Shown piece by piece: positions 1 through 7,162 of a stretch of 15,068 nucleotides of DNA; the stretch's first letter is position 1, and each line of letters opens with the position of its first letter. Below the pieces are notes generated by a model. The model ran no database searches. It saw only the letters and a list, made by a program, of their open reading frames with translations, and was not told where the DNA came from. The stretch comes from Oscillospiraceae bacterium (lineage in GTDB: Bacteria > Bacillota > Clostridia > Oscillospirales > Oscillospiraceae). The position numbers and the translations under genes are program-made. The DNA lies in NCBI GenBank assembly GCA_017521875.1, contig JAFXBH010000222.1, positions 1 to 15,068 on the forward strand. The letters are read 5' to 3'.

Positions 1-275
1 AGTATGTTGCTATGGTTAACGCCAACGGCGGCAAGATGCCCAACGCCATCGGTGTTCCCGAAGAGCAACTGCGGAAGGCTGCTGCCCTGAGCGTATGTAA
101 GATCAACATCGACTCCGACCTGCGTCTGGCTCTGACCGGTACTGTTCGTAAGTATTTCAACGATCATCCCGATCACTTTGACCCCCGTCAGTACCTGAAG
201 CCCGCCCGCGCCAACATCAAGGAAATCGTTCGCCACAAACTGGTCAACGTTCTGGGCTGCGCCGGCAAGGCCTAA
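1..275 (+). CDS. fba: Class II fructose-1,6-bisphosphate aldolase, C-terminal part
   Basis: Partial gene: the frame is open from base 3 and ends at TAA 273-275, giving about 90 C-terminal residues. The segment carries the class II aldolase signature KINIDSDLRLA, whose Asn and Asp contact the dihydroxyacetone phosphate moiety in this family. It is followed by the helical tail typical of the bacterial long-tailed form (FDPRQYLKPAR, then a KEIVRHKLVNVLG-like end). The enzyme reversibly cleaves fructose-1,6-bisphosphate into dihydroxyacetone phosphate and glyceraldehyde-3-phosphate in glycolysis and gluconeogenesis, with zinc as cofactor. The zinc ligands lie upstream, outside the window. The ATG at 12 is internal, because the preceding codons continue the same family sequence. 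A strong terminator follows within 20 bases, so this is the last gene of its transcript. Confidence 0.9.
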   Translation, partial: YVAMVNANGGKMPNAIGVPEEQLRKAAALSVCKINIDSDLRLALTGTVRKYFNDHPDHFDPRQYLKPARANIKEIVRHKLVNVLGCAGKA

Positions 276-290
276 TTGCATAAAACAAAA

Positions 291-320
291 ACGGTGTACC
301 GCCTGGTACACCGTTTTTTT
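291..320 (+). terminator. Rho-independent terminator of fba
   Basis: A perfect 10-bp stem (ACGGTGTACC, 291-300, with GGTACACCGT, 305-314) encloses a GCCT loop and runs into seven T (314-320). A-rich bases upstream (286-290) would also give a U-tract on the other strand, so it could work both ways. It ends the aldolase transcript 15 bases after the stop codon. Confidence 0.93.
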
Positions 321-336
321 GTTTTGGAAAGTGTGA

Positions 337-365
337 TTGACAGGCATTCTGCCCGGTGATAAACT
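337..365 (+). promoter_or_regulatory. SigA-type promoter of the LRR protein gene
   Basis: TTGACA (337-342), a 17-bp spacer and TAAACT (360-365) form a good housekeeping promoter. Transcription would begin near 372, giving a leader of about 37 nt to the ATG at 409. An ATG-like in-frame start at 337 lies inside this promoter, which is an independent reason to place the gene start at 409. Confidence 0.65.
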
Positions 366-408
366 ATACCTATCCATTGTTTTCGAAACAGAAAGGACGG
401 CGTGTTAT

Positions 409-1989
409 ATGAAGAGATCTCTCAAAGGGCTGCTGCCCTTTTTGATGTTGACCCTGGCAGTGCTTTGCTGCGTATGCCTGTTTGATCAGGCGCAAGCAGC
501 AGGGGTGGAAGATCTGACCTACACTGTATCCGGCGGTCAGGTTACCATTACCCGGTGCAAACCGCAGGCCAGTGGCCAACTGACCGTTCCCGGCACGATC
601 CAGGGATATCCTGTAACTGCCATCGGCGAGGAAGCATTTCGCGCTTGCGAGAATTTAACCGGCATTACCCTGCCGGAGAGCATCACTGCCATCGGCAACG
701 GCGCATTCAGTTATTGTGCGAAGTTAGAGAGCATCAACCTGCCTGCCGGCCTGACCGTCATTTCTCCCGCGCTTTTCAACAATTGCGGAAAACTGAAAAA
801 CATTCAGATCCCTGCCGGGGTTACGGAGATCGGCTATCGGGCCTTTTCCTCCACCGGTCTGACCTCTGTGGTACTGCCGGAAGGGTTGACCACTGTGGGC
901 TTCAACGCCTTTGCTTATTGCAAAGAACTGACCAGCGCCCAACTGCCCCGCTCTCTGACAAAAATCCCCGAATCCATGTTCAACGAATGTGCCAAACTGA
1001 AGAGCATTCAGATCCACGACACGGTGACCGATATCGGCTCTCTGTCCTTTGCCGGCTGCGCCAGCCTGACTGAGGTTGTCATTCCTGATTCCGTAACGGA
1101 TATGCACATGATAGCCTTCATTAACTGCACAAATTTAAAATCCGTTAAACTTTCCAAAAATACCCCGTTGCTGAACGGTACATTCGGCGGCTGCAGCAGC
1201 CTGACCAACGTCACTGTCCCCAAGGGTGTGACGGCTCTGAAAGGCACATTCCTTCAGTGCGCCGCACTATCCAGCATTGTTTTGCCGGAAGGCTTAACCG
1301 AGATCGGTAATGATACCTTCCGGGAAGTTAAACTCACCGAGGTAGTCATTCCTCAAGGTGTTACCAAATTGGGCGACCGGGCCTTTGACAACTGCCTGAG
1401 CCTGAAAAAGGTGGTAATCCCCTACAGCGTGACCAGCATCAGCGACGGCGCATTTTGGCGCTGCCTGTCTCTGGAAAAAGTAGTCTACTGCGGAACAGAG
1501 GTCCGTTGGAAGATTCTGTCCGCCGGAGAATACAATGTGTCCCTGAATCAGGCGCCTGTGTATCTCCACGAGTATGTAAACGGCGTGTGCAAATACTGCG
1601 GACAAAGCGGCAGCCAGGTGATCCTGAACAACACTTCCTCCCCCAAGCCCACCCAGCCGGTGGTCAAACCCACAGAACCTGTTGTGAAACCCACCCAACC
1701 GGTGGCCACCCAGCCTACTGAACCAGTCACCACTCCCACCCAACCTGATACCACCGAGCCCTCTGCTCCTGCAGAATCCCAGATTCCTCAGGGCGGCTCC
1801 GATTCCGATCAGACAGGCACGACGCCGGTTACCCCTCCCCAGAGCGACACTGACTCCTCTCCTGAAGAAGACGAGAAGGAATCCAAAGAATCTTCCAAGG
1901 CCTGGATTCCCGTGGTCGCTGTAGGCGGTGGCGGTGCAGGCACTGCTGCCGCAGCATGGTATCTTCTGCGAAAAAAGAAAATCTTCTGA
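409..1989 (+). CDS. Secreted BspA-like leucine-rich-repeat protein, membrane anchored
   Basis: A protein of 526 residues. Residues 1-31 are a signal peptide: MKRSLK, a long hydrophobic core, then a QAQAA end. About 13 LRR_5/BspA-type repeats of roughly 23 residues follow, each with the pattern G-x-x-A/T-F-x-x-C-x-x-L. After the repeats comes an HEYVNGVCKYCG motif, a CxxC mini-motif common after such repeats in clostridial surface proteins. Next are a Pro/Thr-rich linker with PT[Q/E]P units (from residue 414), an acidic Ser/Glu stretch, and a C-terminal hydrophobic segment ending RKKKIF. That end looks like a membrane anchor; no LPxTG motif is visible. The start at 409 is chosen because it opens directly on the signal peptide and has AAAGGA upstream. 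Family members act in adhesion or other surface contacts; the ligand here is unknown. It is transcribed alone. Confidence 0.88.
   Translation: MKRSLKGLLPFLMLTLAVLCCVCLFDQAQAAGVEDLTYTVSGGQVTITRCKPQASGQLTVPGTIQGYPVTAIGEEAFRACENLTGITLPESITAIGNGAFSYCAKLESINLPAGLTVISPALFNNCGKLKNIQIPAGVTEIGYRAFSSTGLTSVVLPEGLTTVGFNAFAYCKELTSAQLPRSLTKIPESMFNECAKLKSIQIHDTVTDIGSLSFAGCASLTEVVIPDSVTDMHMIAFINCTNLKSVKLSKNTPLLNGTFGGCSSLTNVTVPKGVTALKGTFLQCAALSSIVLPEGLTEIGNDTFREVKLTEVVIPQGVTKLGDRAFDNCLSLKKVVIPYSVTSISDGAFWRCLSLEKVVYCGTEVRWKILSAGEYNVSLNQAPVYLHEYVNGVCKYCGQSGSQVILNNTSSPKPTQPVVKPTEPVVKPTQPVATQPTEPVTTPTQPDTTEPSAPAESQIPQGGSDSDQTGTTPVTPPQSDTDSSPEEDEKESKESSKAWIPVVAVGGGGAGTAAAAWYLLRKKKIF
1648..1761 (+). repeat. Coding tandem repeat, Pro/Thr-rich stalk
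   Basis: Five imperfect units encode PTQPVVK, PTEPVVK, PTQPVATQ, PTEPVTT and PTQPDTTEP within the LRR protein. The DNA repeats approximate CCCACCCAACCGGTG. Such segments act as extended stalks that hold a surface domain away from the membrane, and they tend to vary in copy number between strains by slippage. Confidence 0.75.
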
Positions 1990-1995
1990 AATATA

Positions 1996-2028
1996 AAAAG
2001 GTAGACACAAGAAATGTGTCTACCTTTT
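1996..2028. terminator. Bidirectional terminator between the LRR gene and spoIIE
   Basis: A perfect 14-bp stem (1996-2009 with 2015-2028) has a 5-base loop AGAAA. It starts with AAAA and ends with TTTT, so both strands get a short U-run. It lies between two convergent genes (stops at 1989 and 2031) and probably serves both. Confidence 0.9.
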
Positions 2029-2030
2029 CT

Positions 2031-3947
2031 TTATCCTTCTGCCGGTTCTAAGGAGATGATCACCACGGTGGCATCGTCCTGGCCCTCCGTCTCTGCACCG
2101 GTCAGTAAAGCGGTGGCCAATTCCCCGGGCGTGTTTCCCACCCCCGCCACGCAGCAACCCAAGGCCAGATCCTCTCCTACGCCGTCACTGACCATGACCA
2201 ACATCTGTCCCCGTCGCAAGGTCAGATACTCTGTCCGTTCCCGATAATCCGTGACGGACAGTCCCGGAGGCGGCCCGGCGGTGCCGATCTTCTCTGCCCC
2301 CAATGCAGTGATCAGGTAGGACGGCACTGCTCCCCATTTATACAAGGCCACCCGGCCGGTATCCAGACGAATTTCCGCCAAATCCATGGTCACCGCGCCG
2401 GCTCTGTCCCGCAGGGCGCACAGACTGTTGATGCTCCGGAGGGCATGCTCTGCTGGATATCCGGCAGATAACATTCGTTTCAGCATTGTCCCGGCGGTAC
2501 GCCCCTCCTGGACCGCCCCGAGACCTGTGCCCATTCCGTCGCACAGAAGCACATAGTAACGCCCTTCCGTACCCATAAAGCGGAGACACCGGTCACCGTT
2601 GTCCTCCTCCGGCCGGTTGCCAAACACCGCTACCTGGGGGGAATAGACTGCCGTTGGCTCTGTCCGCCGGGAGAGCCGGTCAGACAGTTCCTGCAGAAAT
2701 TCCGACAAAAACTGGTACTGCTGCACCACCGCAGCCCGATATTCCTTCTGCCGTTCCCGATCTGCCCGGATGGAGCGCAGTTGCTCCTGCGAGCGGTGGA
2801 GTTCTGCCAGAAACCGACCGCTTTTCCGGCACACGATAGGCAATTCCTCGGTTTGCAACAGGGGTTTGTGGAGCAGCAGACCCGGTAGCATTCCAATCCG
2901 TTGGGTGTCCTTGCACCCCTTTCGGTTAGGACAGGTATGGCAGGCCCGTTCTGCTGCCCGGGTCACCAACGCATCTTCATCCACCGGTATTTCCGGAATC
3001 TCCAGCAGCAATTCCTGGGTCTGGGACAGAACGCCTGCAGCCAGTTCCAGCCGCACTTGCGCTACCCCCGTCTCTCCCCGGCGGTGGGCCACCTTCCCCG
3101 GCACAGGCAGCAAGCCGCCTGCCATTGCTCCCGCTATCAGCGCCGGCAACGGCAAAACATCCCAGGTTTTCCACAACCACATCACCAATAAGTACACAAC
3201 CCCCGGCGCCAATCTCCCCGCCCAGGAGAGGGGTTTGGGCAGCAAGCGAATGAAGTATGCCAGCACCAGCACCGCCGTCATCGGCACAGGCGTCACCTGG
3301 GCCAAATCCAAAGCAAGTCCCGCCATAGCCGCTGCGGGGAACGCCCCAACCACCGTCAGCGCCCCGGCGGCAAAAAAGCCAAGACTGAACCACCGCACCG
3401 GAGCAATCTGCACCAGCGCCAATACCGCAACGCCCCAGCCAAGCCATTCCAGAATCGGATTGCGACCCTTCCGTAATTGGGAAAACAGCCAGGTCACGGC
3501 CGCTGCCAATCCCACACGAATCAAATACAGGGCAATGGGCGTATCCTCCATATTCAAGGTTTGAAACAGTACCCCCGAGGAAGCCACGATCAGGCCTGCG
3601 ATGGCCGGCAGCAGCAAGGGGGTATCCCGACTGATTCGCTTGTCCCCCAGCAGCAATGCCGCGCACAGACCTGCTGCCAGCCATACCAGTTGCTGCTGCC
3701 CCATATTCCAAAAAATCCGATACCCCAAGGCACTGCCCAAGGCCGCCAACACCGCCGGCCAACTACTGCAGGCGCATACCAACGCCAAGGCCAAAGGCAG
3801 AAGACTCTGTCCCAAACTGGCGGCGCTCAACATAAATCCCGCCAATAAGTACGCCCCGCCCCGGGCCACCGTATGAATCCGGGGGTCCAGCGCCCAGCGC
3901 CGCAGGGTATGGCGACTCTGCCGCACATAGGATTGAATCGTTATCAT
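2031..3947 (-). CDS. spoIIE: Stage II sporulation protein E (SpoIIE) serine phosphatase
   Basis: A 638-residue membrane phosphatase. The N-terminal half (about residues 28-290) is a series of some 8-10 hydrophobic segments. A Cys motif follows (C336-x2-C339 ... C345, CHTCPNRKGC) as in SpoIIE central regions. Then comes a linker with charged helical stretches, and a C-terminal PP2C-type domain with metal-binding aspartates at CDGMG (D470), SDGVG (D588) and QDDA (D624/D625). SpoIIE dephosphorylates the anti-anti-sigma factor SpoIIAA in the forespore, which activates SigF, and takes part in polar septum formation. At 638 residues it is shorter than the Bacillus subtilis protein of about 827. The start ATG at 3945-3947 has a good AAGGAG site 9-10 bases upstream; the open frame further upstream has none and overlaps the divergent promoter. 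It is divergent from the CYTH operon and transcribed alone. Confidence 0.93.
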   Translation of the reverse strand: MITIQSYVRQSRHTLRRWALDPRIHTVARGGAYLLAGFMLSAASLGQSLLPLALALVCACSSWPAVLAALGSALGYRIFWNMGQQQLVWLAAGLCAALLLGDKRISRDTPLLLPAIAGLIVASSGVLFQTLNMEDTPIALYLIRVGLAAAVTWLFSQLRKGRNPILEWLGWGVAVLALVQIAPVRWFSLGFFAAGALTVVGAFPAAAMAGLALDLAQVTPVPMTAVLVLAYFIRLLPKPLSWAGRLAPGVVYLLVMWLWKTWDVLPLPALIAGAMAGGLLPVPGKVAHRRGETGVAQVRLELAAGVLSQTQELLLEIPEIPVDEDALVTRAAERACHTCPNRKGCKDTQRIGMLPGLLLHKPLLQTEELPIVCRKSGRFLAELHRSQEQLRSIRADRERQKEYRAAVVQQYQFLSEFLQELSDRLSRRTEPTAVYSPQVAVFGNRPEEDNGDRCLRFMGTEGRYYVLLCDGMGTGLGAVQEGRTAGTMLKRMLSAGYPAEHALRSINSLCALRDRAGAVTMDLAEIRLDTGRVALYKWGAVPSYLITALGAEKIGTAGPPPGLSVTDYRERTEYLTLRRGQMLVMVSDGVGEDLALGCCVAGVGNTPGELATALLTGAETEGQDDATVVIISLEPAEG

Positions 3948-4035
3948 AGCCACACGCTCCTTGCTTTTGTATAGGAGCATCTTATCACGGGTACAGGTAA
4001 TTTTTCTGTCGGAATCAATAAGCAAAGAAAGATTC

Positions 4036-4064
4036 TTGCGTCCTTCTCCCAAAGGATGTATAAT
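4036..4064 (+). promoter_or_regulatory. SigA-type promoter of the CYTH-exonuclease operon
   Basis: TTGCGT (4036-4041), exactly 17 bp, then a perfect TATAAT (4059-4064). The predicted transcript starts near 4071, leaving about 20 nt before the GTG start at 4090. The GGAGGTGA ribosome binding site is at 4077-4084. Confidence 0.8.
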
Positions 4065-4089
4065 AATAGAAAAACCGGAGGTGATTCTT

Positions 4090-4668
4090 GTGGGAATTGA
4101 GTATGAACGGAAATTTAAATTAAACGACCCCACCTTTTTTGCCCTGGCTGCAGCATTTTGTCGGGACGCCAAAACCATCCAAATGGAGACCACCTATTAT
4201 GACACTCCCTCCGGGGCATTATCTTCCCGCCACTATACCCTCAGACTGCGGCTGGAAAACGGCAAATCCGTCTGCACTTTGAAGACGCCGGCCGGAGAAG
4301 CCCGGAACGAGTGGGAAACAGAAAACACTTCTATAGAAGACGCCATACCCCAATTGATTGCCCAGGGTGCGCCGGCAGAATTGCAGGAACTGGCAAAGGA
4401 GGGTCTGTCTCCCATCTGCGGCGCGAAATTTACCCGCCTTGCCAAAATCATTCCCATCACCGAAGGGGAACTGGAAATGGCGCTGGACTATGGCAAACTC
4501 TTCGCCGGTGACCGGGAAGTGCCTTTGTGCGAGTTGGAACTGGAACTGAAATCCGGTAACAAAAAAAGTTTTGACCTGTTCGTGTGGAGCGTTGCCGGGG
4601 AGTACCTGTTGGAAGAAGAGACAGACAGCAAATTCTGTCGGGCGTTCCGGTTATATAAAGGAGAATAA
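4090..4668 (+). CDS. CYTH-domain triphosphatase (triphosphate tunnel enzyme)
   Basis: A 192-residue protein starting with GTG, chosen because GGAGGTGA lies 5 bases upstream and the diagnostic CYTH motif ExExK (E4-Y-E6-R-K8) then sits at the very N-terminus, as usual. Further conserved parts are visible in order: TTYYDT, the basic LRLRLENGK strand, CTLKTP, NEWE, FTRLAKI, LEMALDYG, ELELELKSG, and a late SKFCRAF. Together these form the charged tunnel that binds triphosphate and divalent metal. Bacterial single-domain members hydrolyse inorganic triphosphate or organic triphosphates, and a minority are class IV adenylate cyclases. The substrate cannot be read from sequence. Its stop codon is separated from the next start by a single base, so the two are translated as a unit. 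Confidence 0.85.
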   Translation: MGIEYERKFKLNDPTFFALAAAFCRDAKTIQMETTYYDTPSGALSSRHYTLRLRLENGKSVCTLKTPAGEARNEWETENTSIEDAIPQLIAQGAPAELQELAKEGLSPICGAKFTRLAKIIPITEGELEMALDYGKLFAGDREVPLCELELELKSGNKKSFDLFVWSVAGEYLLEEETDSKFCRAFRLYKGE

Positions 4669-4669
4669 T

Positions 4670-5353
4670 ATGCTGGACGCTCTATTTGCAAAATATGACC
4701 GGCTGGTACTGTTTGACACCGAGACCACCGGCCTGCAATTTCATCGGGATGAAATTATTGAGTTTGCCGCAGTGGTGGTGGAAAAGCGGAACGGCGCGGT
4801 GACTGTCATACAGGAGTATGACGAACTGATCACCTTAAGTCCCGGGGGATTCGTGCCGCCGCTGATTCAGCAACTCACCGGCATCTCCAACGAAGATATC
4901 CGCAGCCGGGGCATTCCCAAAACCCGGCTCTGCTGCGACATTGCCCGTATGATCGCCGGCAACACCCTGCTGCTGGCCTACAACGCCCATTTTGACTTAA
5001 GTTTCCTGTTTTACCTGCTGCTGCGGGACGGGGATCCCACCATTTTGAAGGGGAAAGACAAACTGGATCTGCTGACGGTGTACAAAGACCGCCATTCCTA
5101 CCCCCACAAACTGTGCAACGCCATTGATGTGTACGGTTTGTCCGGCAAGGTGGTCAACTCCCACCGGGCGGTGGACGATGTGCTGGCCACGGTGGAAGTG
5201 ATGAAAGCCATGGAGACAGAAAAGGCAGACTTGGAGCGTTATGTAAATCTGTTCGGCTACAACGCCAAGTACGGTCTGGATGGCAAGCCCATCGGCTCTG
5301 TGACATATAAACCCCAGCACTACGACCCCATTGCACCACTGTATATGCTATAA
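4670..5353 (+). CDS. DnaQ-like DEDDh 3'-5' exonuclease
   Basis: A 227-residue single-domain exonuclease of the DnaQ/epsilon family. Motif I is FDTETTGL (D16, E18). Motif II is in NAHFDLSFL (D109). Motif III is HRAVDD (H165 and D170). All four DEDDh acidic residues and the catalytic His are therefore present. It removes nucleotides from DNA or RNA 3' ends by a two-metal mechanism. Without polymerase or helicase domains it could be a stand-alone epsilon-like proofreader or a nuclease for small RNA or DNA ends. The start at 4670 follows an AAAGGAG site located inside the end of the CYTH gene, so the two genes are translationally coupled. A perfect terminator follows the stop codon. Confidence 0.88.
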   Translation: MLDALFAKYDRLVLFDTETTGLQFHRDEIIEFAAVVVEKRNGAVTVIQEYDELITLSPGGFVPPLIQQLTGISNEDIRSRGIPKTRLCCDIARMIAGNTLLLAYNAHFDLSFLFYLLLRDGDPTILKGKDKLDLLTVYKDRHSYPHKLCNAIDVYGLSGKVVNSHRAVDDVLATVEVMKAMETEKADLERYVNLFGYNAKYGLDGKPIGSVTYKPQHYDPIAPLYML

Positions 5354-5354
5354 A

Positions 5355-5394
5355 AACACCCCATCTCCCGAAGAGATGGGGTGTTCTGTTTTTT
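5355..5394. terminator. Terminator between exonuclease and DUF2207 genes
   Basis: A perfect 13-bp stem (AACACCCCATCTC, 5355-5367, with 5373-5385), loop CCGAA, then CTG and a T-rich run (5389-5394). A-rich bases at 5352-5356 allow function on the minus strand too. It separates convergent genes ending at 5353 and 5396. Confidence 0.9.
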
Positions 5395-5395
5395 A

Positions 5396-7090
5396 TTACG
5401 GCAGGAAACTTTTCACCAGCGCCAGCAGGCGATTCACGCGACTGTTGGGAGAGCGGGTGTTCATTCCTTTCAGAACCCGCTGCATCAGACCACGCCATTG
5501 CTCCGCCCGCATAGGACTGGCGTTGGCCATCGTGATATAGGGACAAGGACCGATCGGCAGTTTTCCAAACTGTCGGGCAAACTTCCGGTCAACCCCTAAA
5601 GCAATGGCATAGGGCAACATCTGGTGGAAATAATCCGGATTGCTTTCACAAATGGTACGCAGTTGCTCCCGGGAGACAGTTTTCAAATACCGCCGGAAGC
5701 CAAGGGTCTGTCCCATAGCCTGTCTGCCTGCCGGGGTACGGCGGCCGCCCAATGCCAGCAGAAAACCGGCAAACAGTTGGCTCAGCGCCAGGTTCATGCC
5801 TATGGAGAACACACCGCTAAGCAAACCCAGCAGCAGCCAAGCCCCGATCAGCGTCAGCGCCATATACAGTTTCTTCCGGTCGGCTGCCAGCAGGTCACCT
5901 GCCCAGGCTTGGATATACCAACTGCTGATCAGCGCCAAGGCCCCCAGCACAATCATCCAGAACCAGCCGTAACCCATACCGATGGCTATCGAAACTCCGT
6001 AGAACATACCTACAATGGCAAACATCCCCCGGAATACCCTTAAGTTACCGGACTTGGGATGGATCATGGAAGACATATTGGGCACAGATTTTGCCACTGC
6101 GCAATAGATTTCCCCATACCTGGGTGAACCAGCCTCCACGAATTCCCGGCGGCCAAACAGTTGCCGGAAACATTTCTGTTCAAAGGCGCTGCGCTCGTTG
6201 CCCATATCCATTCGACGGTACAGACGGACTTTCCCCTGTTCCCAGCGGATCTGCAGGTAGCCCAAACCGGCCCAGGAAAATACCATCATATTCAGGTCGC
6301 CCCCCTTCAGGTGGAGGACGCTGCCCAACTCACCGGCTGTAAAACCTTCCGGGGCATTGGGTTTTCGGAACGGCCAGGTGGGAATGTTCCGGAGGAACAG
6401 CGCCCAGTAGGCCAGCGCCAGCAGGAAGAACAGGGTGGTCAGGATATTCACCGTCTTAAAATCAGGAAGTACGATTCGGGTTTGGGGGAACACCTCCTCC
6501 GACACCAGCAGCGTCATCATCAGGGTCTCGTGGTCTTTCAGTTCCACCTGAGAGACGCCGGTAATAGTAGCGCCGTTGGTGGTGCAGTACAGGTCTTTTT
6601 CGATGTTGGCCTGGTGATACCCGCTGGAGAAAGCCGGTTTGGCAGTCACCTGACCGGGCAGGGTCACAGAAAACTCCATCGCCTGCACCGGGTATGCAAA
6701 ACCGGACAGTAACGGCAGTTGCAGTTCCAGCAGACCTGCCTCATTGGTGACCACCATATTGGGCAGAGAGTAGGTAAAATACAGGGTAATATCCCCCACC
6801 GCCTTACCTACCACGCCGGACAGATTCACCATTCGCAGGCCGTTTTCCATCCGGCTGCCGGCATGGGAGCCGTTGACCGTTACATTGCTGGATTTCCCCG
6901 GCAGAGGGAATCGGAGATCCTCTACCGCCTGATCCAGATGAATGGTCACGCTTAACGTCACCTGACTGCTACCATCGCTGGCAACGGTGGCATAGGCACT
7001 GATATCTTTGGCATAAGTGGCGGCATTGACGCTCACCGCCATAGAGAATAATACACCTAGAATTGTTATGAAAACAAGGACTTTTCTCAC
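5396..7090 (-). CDS. DUF2207-family membrane protein
   Basis: A protein of 564 residues with a GTG start; AAGGAGGTGG lies about 7 bases upstream. Residues 1-23 form a signal peptide ending VNA. An extracytoplasmic beta-rich domain covers about residues 24-215. A transmembrane segment follows near 217-238, then a soluble part with a winged-helix-like stretch (FTAGELGSVLHLKGGDLN). Two hydrophobic pairs lie at about 350-395 and 405-447. The soluble C-terminus contains the GRQAMGQTLGFRRYL and NPDYFHQMLPYAIALGV motifs that I recognise as DUF2207. The biochemical role of the family is not established; a cell-envelope function is the usual inference. It has its own promoter in the gap after the pseudouridine synthase gene, so it need not depend on the hisS transcript. 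Confidence 0.85.
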   Translation of the reverse strand: MRKVLVFITILGVLFSMAVSVNAATYAKDISAYATVASDGSSQVTLSVTIHLDQAVEDLRFPLPGKSSNVTVNGSHAGSRMENGLRMVNLSGVVGKAVGDITLYFTYSLPNMVVTNEAGLLELQLPLLSGFAYPVQAMEFSVTLPGQVTAKPAFSSGYHQANIEKDLYCTTNGATITGVSQVELKDHETLMMTLLVSEEVFPQTRIVLPDFKTVNILTTLFFLLALAYWALFLRNIPTWPFRKPNAPEGFTAGELGSVLHLKGGDLNMMVFSWAGLGYLQIRWEQGKVRLYRRMDMGNERSAFEQKCFRQLFGRREFVEAGSPRYGEIYCAVAKSVPNMSSMIHPKSGNLRVFRGMFAIVGMFYGVSIAIGMGYGWFWMIVLGALALISSWYIQAWAGDLLAADRKKLYMALTLIGAWLLLGLLSGVFSIGMNLALSQLFAGFLLALGGRRTPAGRQAMGQTLGFRRYLKTVSREQLRTICESNPDYFHQMLPYAIALGVDRKFARQFGKLPIGPCPYITMANASPMRAEQWRGLMQRVLKGMNTRSPNSRVNRLLALVKSFLP

Positions 7091-7124
7091 ACCGCCACCT
7101 CCTTAAAATCTTATTTTTCGCCCT

Positions 7125-7153
7125 ATTTTACCACAAAAACCAAGGAAAAGCAA
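7125..7153 (-). promoter_or_regulatory. SigA-type promoter of the DUF2207 gene
   Basis: On the minus strand TTGCTT (7148-7153), a 17-bp spacer and TAAAAT (7125-7130) fit the housekeeping consensus. Transcription would start near 7118, about 28 nt before the GTG at 7090. No hairpin terminator for the upstream gene was found in this 72-bp gap, so readthrough may add to expression. Confidence 0.7.
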
Positions 7154-7162
7154 GGCGCAAAG

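Noticed and set aside
337..408. Extended N-terminus for the LRR protein from 337
   Set aside because: It overlaps the TTGACA promoter box, has no ribosome binding site, and places 24 residues before a clear signal peptide.
3968..3987. A sigma-A promoter with 21-bp spacing for spoIIE (TTACCT/TATACA type)
   Set aside because: Its start point would fall on the ribosome binding site, leaving no usable leader.
3948..4193. Extended N-terminus of SpoIIE up to 4193
   Set aside because: It overlaps the divergent CYTH gene and its promoter; a good AAGGAG site marks the start at 3947.
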